DNA of 9,052 bases, from positions 1 through 9,052 of the forward strand of contig JAUWFF010000024.1 in assembly GCA_030607105.1 (NCBI GenBank), read 5' to 3'. A model generated the notes under the pieces. The model did not search any database. It was not told the DNA's origin and saw only the letters and a list, made by a program, of their open reading frames with translations. This document shows positions 7,691-9,052 of this stretch, one piece after another. Source of the DNA: Filomicrobium sp. Its GTDB lineage: Bacteria; Pseudomonadota; Alphaproteobacteria; Rhizobiales; Hyphomicrobiaceae. Both the position numbers and the translations under genes were made by a program. Position 1 is the first letter of the stretch. Each line of letters opens with the position of its first letter.

Positions 7691-8392
7691 TCAGGCGGCG
7701 GCATCCATGGCCGCAACCAAGGCGCTTTCGAACACCCGCCTGCCGTCGGTGCCGCCCAGCGGCTTTTCAAACAGCCTCTCGGGATGCGGCATGAGACCAA
7801 CGATGCGGCCCGTCGAATCGGTAATGCCGGCAATACCGCGTTGCGAGCCATTTGGGTTGATCGCCTCGCTCACGTATCCCTCCGCGTCGCAATAGCGGAA
7901 GACGACCAGGTTGTCACCCTCCAGCCGGTCGAGCGTGTCCTCGTCGGCAAAATAGTTGCCGTCGTGGTGAGCGATCGGGATGCGCGCGACTTCCCCTTCC
8001 CGGTAGCAGCCCGTGAAGAAGGTCTAGGGGTTGTCGCAGCGCACGTGAACATCGCGACAGATGAACAGCAATGACGCATTGCGCATCAAGGCGCCGGGTA
8101 GCAGACCCGTTTCCAGGAGAATCTGAAAGCCGTTACAGATGCCGATGACCGGCATGCCCGCTTTCGCCTTGGCGATGACATCCCGCATGATCGGTGAGTG
8201 CGCGGCCATGGCGCCGCAACGCAGGTAATCGCCGTAAGAAAACCCGCCCGGAAGCACCAGGAAATCACTCGCTGGGACTTCGCTCTCTCCATGCCAAACC
8301 ATGTTGACCTTGGCCCCAACCGCCTCCGTGGCGACCTTGACGTCGCGATCGCAGTTGGACCCTGGGAAGACGACGACGGATGCGCGGATCAT
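7691..8392 (-). pseudogene. purQ: FGAM synthase glutaminase subunit, interrupted by an in-frame amber codon
   Basis: PurQ hydrolyses glutamine and passes ammonia to PurL to make formylglycinamidine ribonucleotide in purine synthesis. The frame from ATG 8392 to TGA 7691 covers 233 codons, a normal PurQ length, and matches throughout. FPGSNCDRD is at 9-17, [14 protein letters not shown] at 48-61, nucleophile Cys86 in [18 protein letters not shown] at 138-148 and the His203/Glu205 pair in PHPE. Codon 123 is TAG (8026-8024), between DNP and TFFTG, with no frame change. CAG (Gln) to TAG is the simplest origin. A truncated 122-aa product would keep Cys86 but lose His/Glu and be inactive. The start lies five bases after the upstream secreted-protein stop, with a weak SD (GGA...AGAAAGA). 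Whether this is a true lesion or a base-call error cannot be told here. Confidence 0.9.
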
Positions 8393-8397
8393 TCTTT

Positions 8398-8964
8398 CTA
8401 TTCCGTTTCGCTTGGTTGACCGGTGTTTTGCTCGGTGGCGTCTTGTTCACTAGCGCCTTGCTGGCTGGCGTCGGGTTCATTCACTTTGCAGTAACCGCGC
8501 TCCAAGCCAGAAAGCTGCTTCTTCTTGAACAGTGAAGCCTTCATCTCCAGGCTGGTCGGGTTAAGGCTGATCAGCACGAGGGTCGTCGAGTCGTCAAGCT
8601 GTGTCAGCGCCATCGGCTTTGGTGACCACAACTGAATTGATCCATCCTTGGCCTGGGTGAACGGACAGTCAGGTTCGCAGGTCTCTTTTGTGAGGACAGC
8701 AAAAGAGGATGTGTGCTCGGTGGAATTGGTCGCGGCCCGCCAGCGTCCTGGTCCAGTAGGCTTCGCCGGGTCGTCGAGTTGCAGATTCACGACAATCTCA
8801 CCCTTGCTGGCCTCGAAAGGCTCAGTGTCGAGTTTGACGGCACTCGTTTCACACACGAGCGACCGCGGTTCCGAAAGGTCCAGCGAGCCAGCCTGTACGC
8901 CGCTCACCATCGGTAAGAATCCTATGCACAGCACTGTAAGTGGGACACGGGGCAGGAAAATCAT
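8398..8964 (-). CDS. Secreted Cys-containing protein with acidic Gln/Ser-rich tail, unknown function
   Basis: Predicted exported protein of 188 aa; family not recognised. Residues 1-25 form a signal peptide ending VQA, with probable cleavage before Gly26. No lipobox is present. The mature part has four cysteines (38, 96, 100, 159), including a CEPDC pair, consistent with two disulfides. The segment from 55 to about 150 is strand-rich and resembles a compact beta domain. From about 162 to the end the tail is low in complexity and rich in Glu, Gln, Ser, Asp and Thr, with imperfect repeats ([14 protein letters not shown]). Its ATG overlaps the stop of the upstream membrane-protein gene (ATGA at 8964-8961), suggesting translational coupling, as no clear Shine-Dalgarno is seen. 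purQ follows after five bases, so the genes probably share a transcript. Confidence 0.75.
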   Translation of the reverse strand: MIFLPRVPLTVLCIGFLPMVSGVQAGSLDLSEPRSLVCETSAVKLDTEPFEASKGEIVVNLQLDDPAKPTGPGRWRAATNSTEHTSSFAVLTKETCEPDCPFTQAKDGSIQLWSPKPMALTQLDDSTTLVLISLNPTSLEMKASLFKKKQLSGLERGYCKVNEPDASQQGASEQDATEQNTGQPSETE

Positions 8965-9052
8965 TGCAGCACCACGACGGCTGTAACCACCGTGGCAATC
9001 AGCGGCAACAGGATGAAGATTGCTACCTTCACCACCATGAACCGGACGGCCT
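8961..9052 (-). CDS. C-terminal end of a probable membrane protein (partial)
   Basis: The minus-strand frame ending in TGA at 8963-8961 is open to the window edge. Its last residues, after Met at 9038, are VVKVAIFILLPLIATVVTAV and a few more hydrophobic residues, ending VVLQ. This is a strong transmembrane helix at the extreme C-terminus. No ribosome-binding site precedes the Met at 9038, so the gene more likely begins beyond the window; a 25-aa single-helix protein from 9038 is the alternative. The stop overlaps the next gene's start as ATGA, which supports the frame being real. It is not PurS, which has no membrane helix. The family cannot be named from this fragment. Confidence 0.5.
   Translation of the reverse strand, partial: AVRFMVVKVAIFILLPLIATVVTAVVVLQ

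Noticed and set aside
7691..7873. Independent gene starting at GTG 7873 for the PurQ C-terminal part
   Set aside because: It is in the same frame as purQ, starts in the middle of a conserved region and has no clear ribosome-binding site. It is the distal part of the interrupted purQ.
8024..8026. Amber codon as programmed recoding (for example pyrrolysine)
   Set aside because: PurQ is not a known recoded enzyme, no recoding signal is visible downstream, and the site lies in a non-catalytic segment where Gln is a plausible residue. A mutation or sequence error is far simpler.

Overview
The window looks like a stretch of an alphaproteobacterial chromosome, probably from the order Hyphomicrobiales. 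This is an inference from the moderately high GC, the rhizobial-type IlvH and class I IlvC sequences, the alphaproteobacterial-looking PurQ, and rho-independent hairpins between genes. It carries mainly housekeeping metabolism plus several small envelope or secreted proteins. There is no insertion sequence, phage gene, CRISPR array, tRNA or rRNA.

Layout. (1) Positions 1-2231, minus strand: a large FadE-type membrane-anchored acyl-CoA dehydrogenase that runs off the left edge. Its reading frame is open across the whole region. (2) 2232-2638: a divergent intergenic region. (3) 2639-5001, plus strand: a CgeB-like glycosyltransferase, a glutathione S-transferase-like protein and ilvH (acetolactate synthase regulatory subunit), closely spaced and ending at a hairpin at about 5071-5099. 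(4) 5098-5604, minus strand: a short DUF1190/YgiB-like lipoprotein. (5) 5901-6920, plus: ilvC (ketol-acid reductoisomerase), with a strong terminator and a roughly 290-nt region upstream. (6) 7207-7584, plus: a small secreted protein of unknown function, preceded by two inverted repeats and followed by a strong, near-symmetric terminator. (7) 7691-9052, minus: the 3' end of a membrane-protein gene, a secreted Cys-containing protein with an acidic, Gln/Ser-rich tail, and purQ. The three are tightly packed (ATGA overlap, then a 5-nt gap).

How the genes fit together. IlvH and IlvC act in consecutive steps of valine, leucine and isoleucine synthesis. The catalytic acetolactate synthase gene (ilvI/ilvB) is not in the window. 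PurQ is the glutaminase of FGAM synthase in purine synthesis, but purS and purL are not adjacent. FadE performs the first oxidation step of fatty-acid beta-oxidation.

The most notable observation is an in-frame amber codon at codon 123 of an otherwise well-conserved purQ. It separates the nucleophile Cys86 from His203/Glu205. This is a pseudogene, a one-base sequence error or, much less likely, recoding. I see no convincing new multi-gene system; the other points are modest.
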